NCBI GenBank assembly: GCA_965116015.1
Contig: OZ220477.1
Span: forward strand, 2,294,001-2,358,000
Direction: 5' to 3'
Source of the DNA: S5-327 sp965116015
GTDB lineage: Bacteria; Chloroflexota; Dehalococcoidia; Lucifugimonadales; Australimonadaceae
Length of the DNA stretch: 64,000 nucleotides
The notes under the pieces were generated by a model. The model had not been told where the DNA came from. It worked only from the letters and a program-made list of their open reading frames with translations, and did not search any database. The translations under genes were made by a program, and so were the position numbers. Positions within the stretch are counted from its first letter, which is position 1. The number at the start of each line of letters is the position of its first letter. This document shows positions 16,309-25,004 of this stretch, piece by piece.

Positions 16309-16874
16309 GCGGCGAAGAGGAGCCTAAGCAGGCGCTGCGCCTGCCGGACAACGAAGCCGCAAACGGCGAACACCCCGGCCATCAGCAGCCCAGCGCCGAT
16401 CCCGATGAGAGCGCCGCCGAGGACGTCGCTCGGGTAGTGAACCCCCGCGTAGACGCGCGAGAACCCCCACAGGAACGCGAGAGCGTAGAGCGCCGCCCCA
16501 AGCGCGGGGCGCCGCAGGAAGATTGGCGTCGCCAGGGCGAAGCCCACCGCCGCCGAGTTCGACGGGAACGAGGGATCCGTCGGCTCGTAGAAGAGGAGAT
16601 TGAGATCGTGATCGGCGAAAGGCCTGCTGCGCCCCACGGCGGAAGCAATGAAACTCGTGACGATGTTGGCGGCGCCGATGGCCGCGGCGGCGGTCATCAC
16701 CGCGGCCTGATTGAGCGGACGAGAGGCGGCGTCGCCGGAGAACCAGAACCCGAGGAGAGCAAGGCTGCCGGCGACCGGAACGAGATAGTCGGAGACGAGC
16801 GCCTCCATGAGGACATCGAGCAGGGGAAACTCGCCGACGCCGGCGTTGAGGAACCGGACGATCGCGGCGTCCAT
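16305..16874 (-). CDS. PAP2-family membrane phosphatase
   Basis: The 189-residue membrane protein has about five helices and the PAP2 motifs GRSRP (about 80-84), PSFPSNSA (about 101-108) and SRVYAGVHYPSD (about 140-151). The third motif has the nucleophilic His in the expected SR-x5-H-x3-D spacing. In the second motif the usual PSGH histidine is Ser, so activity may be altered. Relatives act as undecaprenyl-diphosphate or phosphatidate phosphatases at the outer face of the membrane. The start overlaps the upstream stop (TGATG). Confidence 0.75.
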   Translation of the reverse strand: MDAAIVRFLNAGVGEFPLLDVLMEALVSDYLVPVAGSLALLGFWFSGDAASRPLNQAAVMTAAAAIGAANIVTSFIASAVGRSRPFADHDLNLLFYEPTDPSFPSNSAAVGFALATPIFLRRPALGAALYALAFLWGFSRVYAGVHYPSDVLGGALIGIGAGLLMAGVFAVCGFVVRQAQRLLRLLFAA

Positions 16875-17323
16875 CAGACCCGCCTCCGCTGGCGCGCCGC
16901 CAGCGCGCGGACGCGCGCGGCTGCGGCGCGCGCCAGCGTCGTCCGTTCGAGGCAGTCGAGACCCTCAGGCGGCCAGAGGCGCCGGAGGCGATCGTCATGG
17001 ACGCCTCCGGCGCCCCAGCGATGGTTGACGATAGACGAGACCGCCGCAAGAAGCGCCGCCGCCGCCGCCGCCGCAATGGCGAAGAAACGCGCCTGAACGA
17101 CCCCGTCGATCCCCTCGCCGGTGTCGGGAACGTTGCGATCCCCGCTGGCGAAGAACCAGACGAACGACGCGGCGACAAGGAGAACGGAGGCGGCCTGAGT
17201 GAAGCGGGGCCGCTTCCGGAAGACGACCAGACCCCAAAGGCCGCCCCTGACCGCCGCGAACTGAACGACTCCGATTGCGCTAGTGAACACCCACAGCGAA
17301 TAGGCGGCCTCGAACGCGGACAT
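16874..17323 (-). CDS. Small membrane protein of unknown function
   Basis: The 149-residue protein has about three membrane helices (about 8-30, 40-60 and 78-97) followed by a basic, Arg/Ala-rich cytoplasmic tail of about 45 residues. I do not recognise a family. Its stop overlaps the PAP2 start by one base, so the two are translationally coupled and may work together at the membrane. It begins 10 bases after the ilvE stop on the same strand. Confidence 0.6.
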   Translation of the reverse strand: MSAFEAAYSLWVFTSAIGVVQFAAVRGGLWGLVVFRKRPRFTQAASVLLVAASFVWFFASGDRNVPDTGEGIDGVVQARFFAIAAAAAAALLAAVSSIVNHRWGAGGVHDDRLRRLWPPEGLDCLERTTLARAAAARVRALAARQRRRV

Positions 17324-17333
17324 ACGAAACAGT

Positions 17334-18272
17334 CTAGGAGGCGGCGACCCGCGGCGACGCGGCGGCGCACGCTTGAGCGTAAGCGGGATTCTCGCCGCGA
17401 ACTATGGGGAAGTAGAGCTCTTGCAGGCGGTGAGTCAGGGGGCCGATCCGCCCGTCGCCCACAGGACGGTGGTCGACGCTGCCCACGCCCTGAATGTGCG
17501 CGGCGGTGCCCGAGAGGAAAACCTCGTCGGCGGTGTACAGCTCGCTGCGGTCGACGGGGCGCTCCTCCACGTCGAGCCCTAGCTCGTTGCGGGCAAGCTC
17601 AATAACAGTGTCGCGGGTGATGCCGGGAAGCACGTTGCTCTCGAGAGTAGGGGTTGCGACGGCGTTGTTGCGGACAACGAAGATGTTCTCCCCCGTGCCC
17701 TCGCAAACGTGGCCGTCCATATTCAGCATTATCGCCTCGTCGAAACCGGAGGCGACGGCGTCCGTCTTGGCCAGGATGGAGTTGAGGTACAGCCCGCTCA
17801 GCTTGAAGCGCGGCGGAACCATCGTGTCGTCGATGCGCCGGTAAGACGCGACGCAGCAGCTGATCGCCCCGTCGGAGTCGATGTAGTTCCCGAAAGGAAC
17901 GGCAAGGCAGAAGAACCCATCCTCCAGCGACCTCAAGTCGAGGTTCGCCACCATCTGAGCCGACTTGAACGCCACGGGGCGGATGTAAACGTCCTCCGCG
18001 TACCCGGAGCGCTCCACCACCTCGATCGTGATGTCGCACAGCTCCTGCGCCGTATAGGGAATGTCGATCCACAGCATCTTGCAGCCCTGAAGCAGGCGGT
18101 CGTAGTGCTCCCGAAGCTTGAAGATATACATCTGCTCGTGGCCGGCGTTCCAGTTCCCGCGGATCCCCTCGAACACCGCGGTGCCGTAGTGGAGCGCATG
18201 AGTGCGAACGCCCACCTGCGCCTCGTCGAGAGGCAGGTACTGTCCGTTCATGAAAACCACAGGGCTGGGCAT
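17334..18272 (-). CDS. ilvE: Branched-chain-amino-acid aminotransferase (class IV PLP)
   Basis: The 312-residue fold-type IV aminotransferase has the N-terminal GVRTHALHYGTAVFEGIR segment, the PLP lysine in FKLSGLY (about 156-162), CEGTGENIF (about 192-200) and the C-terminal LSGTAAHIQGV loop. This pattern is typical of IlvE, which transaminates Leu, Ile and Val with 2-oxoglutarate. AAGGA precedes the ATG and a GATAAT box lies about 40 bases upstream. It heads the minus group that includes the two membrane genes downstream. Confidence 0.9.
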   Translation of the reverse strand: MPSPVVFMNGQYLPLDEAQVGVRTHALHYGTAVFEGIRGNWNAGHEQMYIFKLREHYDRLLQGCKMLWIDIPYTAQELCDITIEVVERSGYAEDVYIRPVAFKSAQMVANLDLRSLEDGFFCLAVPFGNYIDSDGAISCCVASYRRIDDTMVPPRFKLSGLYLNSILAKTDAVASGFDEAIMLNMDGHVCEGTGENIFVVRNNAVATPTLESNVLPGITRDTVIELARNELGLDVEERPVDRSELYTADEVFLSGTAAHIQGVGSVDHRPVGDGRIGPLTHRLQELYFPIVRGENPAYAQACAAASPRVAAS

Positions 18273-18468
18273 CGCGCATCCTTGAGGCCGCCGGCGCGGC
18301 GTAAGTCTCCCGATTATCGGCGCCGCCCCGCGCCGCTGTCAATTTGCGCGCCGCGCGGAATCCGCCCCGCCCTCCTGCCCCGCAGAGGACAGCGGAGAAC
18401 GGAACAGGCCGGCGGGGGCTGAATCGTCCGCGCCGCGCCAAGCCCCCCGCAGCGCGCCCGAGCGCAGC

Positions 18469-20910
18469 TCAGCTCGCCCCGGCCTCGCCTCGGTCGCGCT
18501 CGGCGGAGACCCACCACCGGACGCCGTCGGTCGAGAACCGCACGCGTCCCCGCTCCGCCGTGCTGAAGACCCGGCCCGGCCCCAGCGCCGCGGTCAGCCG
18601 CTCGACCACCTCCGGCGAGGGGTGCCCGAACGGATTCTCCGCGCCCACCGAGATCACGGCGGCCTCGGCCCCGGCGGCGTCCAGCAGCTCCTGCGACGTG
18701 GACGTCCGGCTGCCGTGGTGCCCGACCTTGAGGATATCGGCGTCCAGGAACGCCCCCCCGTCCAGGAGCGAATACTCGGCGTCGACGAAGAGGTCGGCCA
18801 TGAGCAGAACAGACGCCTCTCCGTAGTCGACGCGGGCTGCGACGCCGTTGTTGTTGACGGGCGACTCGCCCGGTATCGGAGGGCGCGGCGGGTTGAGAGC
18901 CTCGATGATCACGCCGTCTCCGAGAGAAATCGTCATCCCGCGATGCGCCGCGACGAGCGGAACGCCGAGAGCTCCAAGCTCGTCGTCCCACGAATCGCCC
19001 TCCGCGGGAGGCGGCGCGACGACGACCTCCACGCGTCCGCGCCGGGCAAGCTCCAGCAGCCCGTTCATATGGTCGGCGTGGGGATGCGTGAGCGTCGCGA
19101 CGTCGATGCGGAGCTTGCCGAAGGGGAGCAAGCTGTCGATCTGCTCGATGGCGGCGCTGGGGCTGGGCCCCCCGTCGAAGAGCGCCGCCGCGCCGGAGGG
19201 CGTAGTGAGGAGAATGGCGTCGCCCTGTCCCACGTCGAGAACATCGACGTGGAGCAGCCCGTCTGTCGCGGATGCGGCGTAAACCCAGGGAACGGCCGCA
19301 ATCGCAAGCAGCGCGGCAAGGGCGGCGACGGACTCGACGCGGCTTGCCGGACCCCGCCAGACGGCGCGGGCGGCCTGCGCCGCCGCCGGCGTCCAGGCGC
19401 GCCGACCGAGAACCGCCGCCGCCGCGCCCGCGAGCGCGTACGCGCCCCACGCCCAGGCGGCGCCGATCTCGAAAGAGAGGCTCGCGCCGGGAATGGCCGC
19501 CGTCGCCCTGGCGAGCTCCGCCAGGAAGACGCCCAGCAAAGCGGGGAGCCATCCGAGGATGGAGGCGAGCGCGGGAAAGAAGAGCCCGAGCGCCGCCGTG
19601 AGCGCGGCGCTGGCGAGGAAGAGAGGCGTCGCCGTAAGCGCCGCGAGCGTCGCAACGCTCCCAAGGAGGGGAACCTCGCCGAAATTGAAAGCCACGAGCG
19701 GCGCCGCCCCGAGGAATGCCCCAAGCGAGACGGCAAGCCCCGAGAGCGCCCCGCGAACAACGAAGACCGCCGGATCGGGGATCCGTTCGCGCAAGGACTC
19801 GGCGCGCTCGGCGATCCAGGCGCGGGCGGGAAGCCCCGCGAAGAGCGCTCCGGCCATCGCCGAGAAGCTCAGCTGGAACGAGCGGTCCCAGAGCGCGCGC
19901 GGCTCGACTAGGAGCATCAGGAAAGCGGCGAGGCCGAGGGCGTTGACCGCCGCGGGCGTCCGTCCGGCGGCGAGCGCGACGAGGAATGCGGAGGCCATAA
20001 GTCCGGCCCGGACGGCGGAGGGAGGCGCTCCGGCGAGCAGCACGTACGCCCACAGGAGCAGGAACGGAGCGACGAGATAGAAACCGCGCCTGCGCCCGAA
20101 CAGCGCGCGCGACGCAAGCAGCGCAAGCCCCAGCACGATGCCGACGTGCATCCCGGAGATGGCGAGGAGATGGGCCAGGCCGGCGCCGCGGAAATCGTCC
20201 GCGACGCCCGCGGGAACGCCGGAGCGCAGCCCGAAGAGCATCGCCGCGGCCAGAGACGCTGCCGGCTCCGGCATACTCGCCTCCAGCGACTCGGCAAGCC
20301 GGCTGCGGAGCGCGTGCGCGGACGCGGCGAAACCCCCGGCTCCGGGGGTCGCGTGGAGCACGGCGGCGGGGCTGACGACAGCGTGAACCCCCCGCGCGGC
20401 AAGATGCTCGGGATAGTCGAACGCGCCTACGCGCTCGGGCGCGCGAACCGCCCCGCGGATCACGACGGCGTCGCCGTGCCGGAGATACGGATAACTGCGC
20501 CCCTCGATAGCGGGAACGCTCGGCCTCGCCCACACGATCGCGGCGCCGCTCGCCGCCCGCCATCCGTTCGGCGTCCGGCGCTCCGCGATGTCCACGCGCA
20601 GCCGCAGCGAAGCGCCGGCGGCTTCCGGAACGCCGTCTACAACGCCGCGCAGCTCGGCGGTATGCCCGATGAGATTCTCGACGCCGGCGCCCGCCGCCGG
20701 AGCGCCCAGCGGATCGCCCCGCGCGAGGCCGAGGAGCCCTCCGGCGACGAGGAGGGCGGCGAGCCCCGTTCGCAGCCCGGCGTCGCGCGAGCGCAGCCAG
20801 CCGGCGCCAAGCGCGACGCCGAAGAGAGCGAGAGCGGGCAGGGGAACGCCGGCGCGCGCTCCCGCGAACAACCCAAGCGCGTAGCCCAGAGCAAGCCAGG
20901 CGAACGGCAC
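18469..20910 (-). CDS. comEC: Competence DNA-uptake channel ComEC/Rec2
   Basis: The 813-residue protein has the full ComEC architecture. An N-terminal DUF4131/OB-like region with two helices comes first (about 1-180). The polytopic competence domain with its HLLAISGMHVGI signature (about 228-239) follows, to about 520. The C-terminal metallo-beta-lactamase domain carries DVGQGDA and THPHADHMNG (about 575-640) and VGHHGS. It forms the channel for transforming single-stranded DNA and may degrade one strand. It lies 4 bases after comEA on the same strand, a usual order, so the host is probably naturally competent or was until recently. Confidence 0.92.
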   Translation of the reverse strand: MPFAWLALGYALGLFAGARAGVPLPALALFGVALGAGWLRSRDAGLRTGLAALLVAGGLLGLARGDPLGAPAAGAGVENLIGHTAELRGVVDGVPEAAGASLRLRVDIAERRTPNGWRAASGAAIVWARPSVPAIEGRSYPYLRHGDAVVIRGAVRAPERVGAFDYPEHLAARGVHAVVSPAAVLHATPGAGGFAASAHALRSRLAESLEASMPEPAASLAAAMLFGLRSGVPAGVADDFRGAGLAHLLAISGMHVGIVLGLALLASRALFGRRRGFYLVAPFLLLWAYVLLAGAPPSAVRAGLMASAFLVALAAGRTPAAVNALGLAAFLMLLVEPRALWDRSFQLSFSAMAGALFAGLPARAWIAERAESLRERIPDPAVFVVRGALSGLAVSLGAFLGAAPLVAFNFGEVPLLGSVATLAALTATPLFLASAALTAALGLFFPALASILGWLPALLGVFLAELARATAAIPGASLSFEIGAAWAWGAYALAGAAAAVLGRRAWTPAAAQAARAVWRGPASRVESVAALAALLAIAAVPWVYAASATDGLLHVDVLDVGQGDAILLTTPSGAAALFDGGPSPSAAIEQIDSLLPFGKLRIDVATLTHPHADHMNGLLELARRGRVEVVVAPPPAEGDSWDDELGALGVPLVAAHRGMTISLGDGVIIEALNPPRPPIPGESPVNNNGVAARVDYGEASVLLMADLFVDAEYSLLDGGAFLDADILKVGHHGSRTSTSQELLDAAGAEAAVISVGAENPFGHPSPEVVERLTAALGPGRVFSTAERGRVRFSTDGVRWWVSAERDRGEAGAS

Positions 20911-20914
20911 GAAG

Positions 20915-21295
20915 CTAGTTCCCCACTGTGATGAGCGGGCGGAGCTTCTCGTGCGTCTTGGCTCCGATCCCCCGCACCTCCATTATCTGGTCGATGCGCT
21001 CGAACGGCCCGTTCTCCCGGCGGTAAGCGACGATGCGCGCGGCGATGACCTCGCCGACGCCGGGGAGAGCGGTCAGCTCGTCCGCGCTGGCGGTGTTGAT
21101 GTTGACCGGCTCAGCCGCCTCCCCGTTCGCAGCGCCGCCGGAGCCTGTCCCCGGCGCCGGCGAAGCCCCGGAGTCCGCCGGGGTGATCTCGACCCCGGGG
21201 CTGGGCCCGGGCGCGACAACGATCCAGACTGCGCCGGCGAGCGCGGCGAGAACGATCAGGCTGAGGGCTGCTCGGTAGACATTGCGCTTGTCCAT
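20915..21295 (-). CDS. comEA: Competence DNA-binding protein ComEA
   Basis: The 126-residue protein has a single N-terminal membrane anchor (about 10-28), a Pro/Gly/Ala-rich linker, and a C-terminal double helix-hairpin-helix domain (VNINTASADELTALPGVG and later VRGIGAKTHEKLRPLI). ComEA binds double-stranded DNA outside the membrane and passes it to ComEC, encoded just downstream. GGAGAA precedes the ATG. Confidence 0.93.
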   Translation of the reverse strand: MDKRNVYRAALSLIVLAALAGAVWIVVAPGPSPGVEITPADSGASPAPGTGSGGAANGEAAEPVNINTASADELTALPGVGEVIAARIVAYRRENGPFERIDQIMEVRGIGAKTHEKLRPLITVGN

Positions 21296-21355
21296 AGGCG
21301 GTTCTCCGTAGGTTGCGTATGAGAGGCGTCGTTCCAGAGGGCGCGGTCGGGCGCG

Positions 21356-22693
21356 TCAGGGAGCGTGCGCGCCGATGCGGGTTCGAAGCTCGCGCGGCGA
21401 GGCCATCGCGAACGACAGGGGAATCATAAGGGCGCAAACGGCGGCCATCGCCCACATCGCCGCGTAGTAGCTGCCGTTAACGTCGAAGACGACAGCCATG
21501 AAGATCGGGCCAACGACCCCCGCGGCGACCGAGCCGCCTTGAAGAACTCCCACGATAGAGCCGAGCGACCGCATGCCGAACATCGCGCTCCCAAGCGTTC
21601 CGCGCATCGGAATGATGCTCCCGAACCCCACGCCGAAGAGGCAGAAGAACGGCGCGGCGGCGAAGACCGAGCCAACCTGCGCGACCTGAAGGTAGGCGAA
21701 GGCGAAGGCCATCATAGCCGCGACCGCGGCGAGCACGACGCGATAGTCCATCTTGTCCAGCATATAGCCGGCGCCGATGCGCCCGAGCCCGCTGAGGGTG
21801 AAGACAAGCGTGAAGATGACGGCGGCGCCGCCAGGGCTCAGCCCAGCGTCCTGCACGAAGTAGGGTATCTGGTGAACTTGGAACGCGGAGTTGACCATGA
21901 ACATCCCGGAAAGGTAAGCGGTGAAGAGCCAGAACTCCCTCGTGCGCATAGCCTCGCGCAGGAGCATCCCGCGCTCGCTGCGCCGGACGGGCCGGCCGGC
22001 GGCGTCGCGGTCGCCGCTGTCCGGCGGATCGCCGTCGGGGCGCAGTCCGTACTCTTCCGGACGTTCGCGGGCAACCGCGCTCACGGCGCCCGCAACGACA
22101 AGAAGAACGACCCCGTAGGCCACAAGGATGTTGCGCCACCCGAACGTCTCCTCCAGCGAAGTATTGAGGATAACGAACGGCGACCCGAAGATAGGGCCCA
22201 TTACGGCGAGCCCCGTGGCGATCCCGCGCTTGCGCCGGAACCATCGCGCGATGAGAACCGGCCAGGTTACGGCGTGGCTCAATCCGGAAGCGCCGATGGA
22301 GACGATGAAGATTGCGAGATAGAAAGCGAAAATGCCGTTGATCCGCCCAAGAAAGATGAGCCCGATCCCCGTGATGACCGCCGACCAGAAGATGAGCGTC
22401 CGCGCGCTGAGCCTGTCCAGCAGGAACCCGATGAGCGGGCTGATGAAGCCGGACTCAAGCTGCCGGAGCGACATCGCCCCGCCGATGACGGAGCGGCTCC
22501 ACCCGAAGTGCGCCTCCATAGGAAGGATGAACGCGGCGAGTCCCTGGAAGTAGGCTGCCGACAGGATGGCATTAACGAACACGCTGGCGGCGACGATATG
22601 CCAGCCGAAGAAGACGCGTGGCTGACGCTTGGCGCTGTCGGTGGGCGAGGGAGGAAGCAAGGACGGCTCCTGCGCCCGGCGCGCGGGACGCAC
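21356..22693 (-). CDS. Major facilitator superfamily transporter (OxlT-like group)
   Basis: The 445-residue protein has 12 predicted membrane helices in two halves, with a loop motif RLSARTLIFW after helix 2 and a long charged cytoplasmic loop (about 195-235) between the halves. It resembles monocarboxylate/oxalate-type MFS carriers (FFGWHIVAAS start). The substrate is unknown. The GTG start at 22693 is chosen because the family N-terminus begins there and a TACTAT box ends exactly 6 bases before it, the leaderless pattern seen at other genes here. Upstream reading into the repeat array would add low-complexity residues. Confidence 0.78.
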   Translation of the reverse strand: MRPARRAQEPSLLPPSPTDSAKRQPRVFFGWHIVAASVFVNAILSAAYFQGLAAFILPMEAHFGWSRSVIGGAMSLRQLESGFISPLIGFLLDRLSARTLIFWSAVITGIGLIFLGRINGIFAFYLAIFIVSIGASGLSHAVTWPVLIARWFRRKRGIATGLAVMGPIFGSPFVILNTSLEETFGWRNILVAYGVVLLVVAGAVSAVARERPEEYGLRPDGDPPDSGDRDAAGRPVRRSERGMLLREAMRTREFWLFTAYLSGMFMVNSAFQVHQIPYFVQDAGLSPGGAAVIFTLVFTLSGLGRIGAGYMLDKMDYRVVLAAVAAMMAFAFAYLQVAQVGSVFAAAPFFCLFGVGFGSIIPMRGTLGSAMFGMRSLGSIVGVLQGGSVAAGVVGPIFMAVVFDVNGSYYAAMWAMAAVCALMIPLSFAMASPRELRTRIGAHAP

Positions 22694-22721
22694 CGGCGCA
22701 TAGTAGAGCAGCGCGCGCCCC

Positions 22722-22990
22722 AAGGGAAAATTCCACGCGCCCCAGGAGCGAGCCGCGTGCGGGAATCGCGGGAGCAAAATGAAGCGGAAAATCCGCGCGC
22801 CCCAGGAGCGAGCATAGCCGCCGACGACTACGACGGAAAATCCCACGCGCCCAGGGCGCTAGCCTGGGTAGCGGGGGTTCGTGGATGGAGCTAGTAGGAA
22901 AATTCCACGCGCCCTGGGCGCTAGCTGCATCGAGCATAACGCTCGCGTGAGAGCCGGCGGAAATTCCCCGCCCCCTGAGCGAGCGCCTGC
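22722..22990. repeat. Five-copy degenerate palindromic repeat array
   Basis: A unit like GGAAAATTCCACGCGCCC followed by (C)AGGAGCGAG or TGGGCGCTAGC occurs at about 22724, 22789, 22831, 22896 and 22958, with spacings of about 65, 42, 65 and 62 bases. It occupies the divergent gap between the MFS gene and the split-barrel oxidase gene. GGAAAATTCC is itself a palindrome. The GCGCTAGC end resembles the repeat at 5771-5860. No gene is supported here. Confidence 0.75.
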
Positions 22991-23025
22991 GCTGAGGCGG
23001 CGCCTGCCGCGCGTGACAGCGCTCT

Positions 23026-23055
23026 TTGACAGCGCGTTCGAGGCGCGGCTACCCT
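23026..23055 (+). promoter_or_regulatory. Sigma-70-type promoter for the split-barrel oxidase gene
   Basis: TTGACA at 23026-23031 and TACCCT at 23050-23055 are separated by 18 bases. Transcription would start about 30 bases before the ATG at 23095. Confidence 0.6.
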
Positions 23056-23094
23056 CTAACGACTAACGACCTTTCGAGCATCGGAGCGGAGCGA

Positions 23095-23514
23095 ATGCCC
23101 TCACTGGATGACCTTCACGGCCTGCTGGAGCAGAGCAGAGTAGCCGTATTCACAACATTCCGGCGCGACGGAATGCCCCAGCAGAGCCTGGTCACCGTAG
23201 GCAGGATGGATGACGGGCTGGCGTTCACCACGCGCTCCCGCAACGCGAAGGCGCGCAACCTCGCGCGCGACGCCCGGTGCGCAATGATGCTGGTAAGCCC
23301 CGACCGCCGCGCCTTCGCAGTCCTCGACGGCGAGGCCGAAACCCTCGGCTCCCACAACCTGGACGCCGAGAGGCTGCGCCTGAAACTGCGCGAAGTCTAC
23401 GCCGCGGCGGGAGGCCAGCACGACGACTGGAACTCCTACGACCGCGCAATGGTCGAGCAGGGGCGCGTAGCGATTACGCTGCGCCCCTCCCGGATCGTAG
23501 GCCACGGACTGTAG
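23095..23514 (+). CDS. Split-barrel F420/FMN-dependent oxidoreductase (PPOX/Rv1155-like)
   Basis: The 139-residue protein has the split-barrel fold of the pyridoxamine-5'-phosphate-oxidase superfamily, with the family segments VAVFTTFRRDGMPQ, AFTTRSRNAKARNLARD and CAMMLVSPD. The SRNAKARNL stretch (about 47-55) is typical of the F420-binding Rv1155 group, so a deazaflavin reductase is likely but FMN cannot be excluded. The Met at 23095 follows GGAGCGG and matches the family start. It is a single-gene unit behind a clear promoter. Confidence 0.75.
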   Translation: MPSLDDLHGLLEQSRVAVFTTFRRDGMPQQSLVTVGRMDDGLAFTTRSRNAKARNLARDARCAMMLVSPDRRAFAVLDGEAETLGSHNLDAERLRLKLREVYAAAGGQHDDWNSYDRAMVEQGRVAITLRPSRIVGHGL

Positions 23515-23703
23515 CCCCGCTCCCGCACCCGCTGCGCCTCTTCGCGCTAGCGCGTCCGCCCCGCATGGCTTTCTGCGACGCCGCCCTGCGAACGGCGCCC
23601 GTCGCGTCCGCGCCCGTCCCCCCGGTCGCGCATCCCTACTGGGCGCGTTCAAGGCCGCGGAGACGCCTGCCCTGCGGCGGCGCGGTTGCTCCAGAGCTCA
23701 CAG

Positions 23704-23790
23704 CTCGGAGAGCCGGCGGGAGCTACTGAGCCAGTCCCAGCTGTATCACCGCCCCCGAGGACGGCTCCGAGAGCCGGCGGGAGCTACCCC
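23704..23790. repeat. Two-copy repeat with 61-bp spacing at the rph 3' end
   Basis: GAGAGCCGGCGGGAGCTAC occurs at 23708 and again at 23769, 61 bases apart. The second copy contains the stop codon of rph (minus strand). The sequence after each copy is also similar (CAGCTG). The 270-base gap between the convergent genes holds nothing else I recognise. Confidence 0.78.
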
Positions 23791-24509
23791 GCCGACAGCT
23801 GCCGCACGGCTTCACGCTGCGCCGCCGCAAGCTCCGAGATGCCCCCCTCCGCCAGCGCCAGCAGCTCGTTCAGCCGCTCCCGCGAGAACGGCTTATCCTC
23901 TCCGGTTCCCTGCACCTCGACGAACTCCCCCGCGTCCGTCATCACGATGTTCATATCCACCGACGCTTTCGAATCCTCCTCGTAGCACAGGTCGAGCATC
24001 GCCTCGTCCCGCACGATCCCCACGCTCGTCGCCGCCACCGACCCGGCCAGCGGCACGCGCCGCAGCGCCTTCCGCCGCACCAAGCCAAGCAGCGCCTGAT
24101 ACAGCGCCACATACGCTCCGGTCACCGACGCCGTCCGCGTTCCCCCGTCGGCCTGCAACACGTCGCAGTCGATCGTGATCGTGCGCTCGCCGAGCTTGCC
24201 CAGATCGGCCACCGCGCGCAGAGAGCGCCCCACGAGCCGCTGAATCTCGTGCGTCCGCCCGCTCCCCGCGCTCCGCTCGCGCGAGGTGCGCGACAGCGTC
24301 GACCGCGGCAGCATGCCGTACTCGGCAGTGATCCATCCCCGCCCCTGACCGCGCAGAAAGAGCGGCACCCGCTCCTCGATGCTCGCCGCGCACACCACGC
24401 GCGTCTGCCCCGTCTGAATGAGCGCCGAACCCTCCGCGAACTCCTGAAAACCAACCGTAATCGTAGTCGGACGCAGCTGATTATTCTCTCTGCCGTCGAT
24501 GCGCGCCAA
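23784..24509 (-). CDS. rph: Ribonuclease PH
   Basis: The 241-residue enzyme is a phosphorolytic 3'-5' exoribonuclease that trims tRNA precursors. Family hallmarks are the N-terminal RIDGRENNQLRP, the catalytic core GWITAEYGMLPRST, GRTHEIQRLVGRSLRA, CDVLQADGGTRTASVTG and the late SVGIV/DLCYEEDSKASVDMN. I place the start at the TTG 24509, which gives the usual family N-terminus and has GAGGG just upstream; a TATACT box (24540-24545, minus strand) would give a leader of about 25 bases. Its stop lies inside a 61-bp-spaced repeat. Confidence 0.93.
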   Translation of the reverse strand: MARIDGRENNQLRPTTITVGFQEFAEGSALIQTGQTRVVCAASIEERVPLFLRGQGRGWITAEYGMLPRSTLSRTSRERSAGSGRTHEIQRLVGRSLRAVADLGKLGERTITIDCDVLQADGGTRTASVTGAYVALYQALLGLVRRKALRRVPLAGSVAATSVGIVRDEAMLDLCYEEDSKASVDMNIVMTDAGEFVEVQGTGEDKPFSRERLNELLALAEGGISELAAAQREAVRQLSAG

Positions 24510-25004
24510 GCCGCCCTCGCAACTGTTGGAATGCCCGACAGTATACCCAGCCGCGCCCATCCCCACAGGCGGCGGGCATGCCTCCCAACCCTCTCCCGTT
24601 CCTCGCAGCGCTCGCCCCTCCACCCCGGCGTCCCCTAACCCCCGCCGCTCCCTCCCAACTCCATCCGAAGCAGCCGTCGCCTCCGCGACACTTCCACGTT
24701 GCGCAGTGCGCAGCGCCCCCGTACCCTGTCCCTGTCATCCCCTCCCCGGTGCCATCCCCGACGCCCCCAGCGCCCAGATACGGACTGTCGCATTTCGTCC
24801 CAAAGCGGACTCATTTCCGTCTCAAAACTGTCTCATTCCCGCCCGAAACTGTCCCACACAGACCCGCCGCAACCCGCTATCCACGAACGAAACAGCGCCC
24901 GATGGAACAGAATGAGACAGAACGAAACACATCCGAAGAGTTCCGTTCCCTCACGACAGCCCCCGCGATGCCTTTCATCGACGCCGCTCCCCCCCAGCGA
25001 CGCT
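24510..25004. other. Long non-coding stretch with strong C over G skew
   Basis: About 500 bases without a credible gene. From about 24540 to 24880 the plus strand is C-rich and G-poor, unlike the flanks. Four degenerate units near 24784-24860 contain ACTGTCNCA or similar with a spacing of about 21 bases. An 11-base inverted repeat, CTGTCTCATTC at 24828-24838 and GAATGAGACAG at 24910-24920, could form a cruciform or a hairpin with a long loop. No promoter or RNA family is recognised. Confidence 0.45.

Noticed and set aside
18314..20563. Long open frame in another frame of the comEC region
   Set aside because: Arg-rich, repetitive translation overlapping a certain ComEC; no ribosome site.
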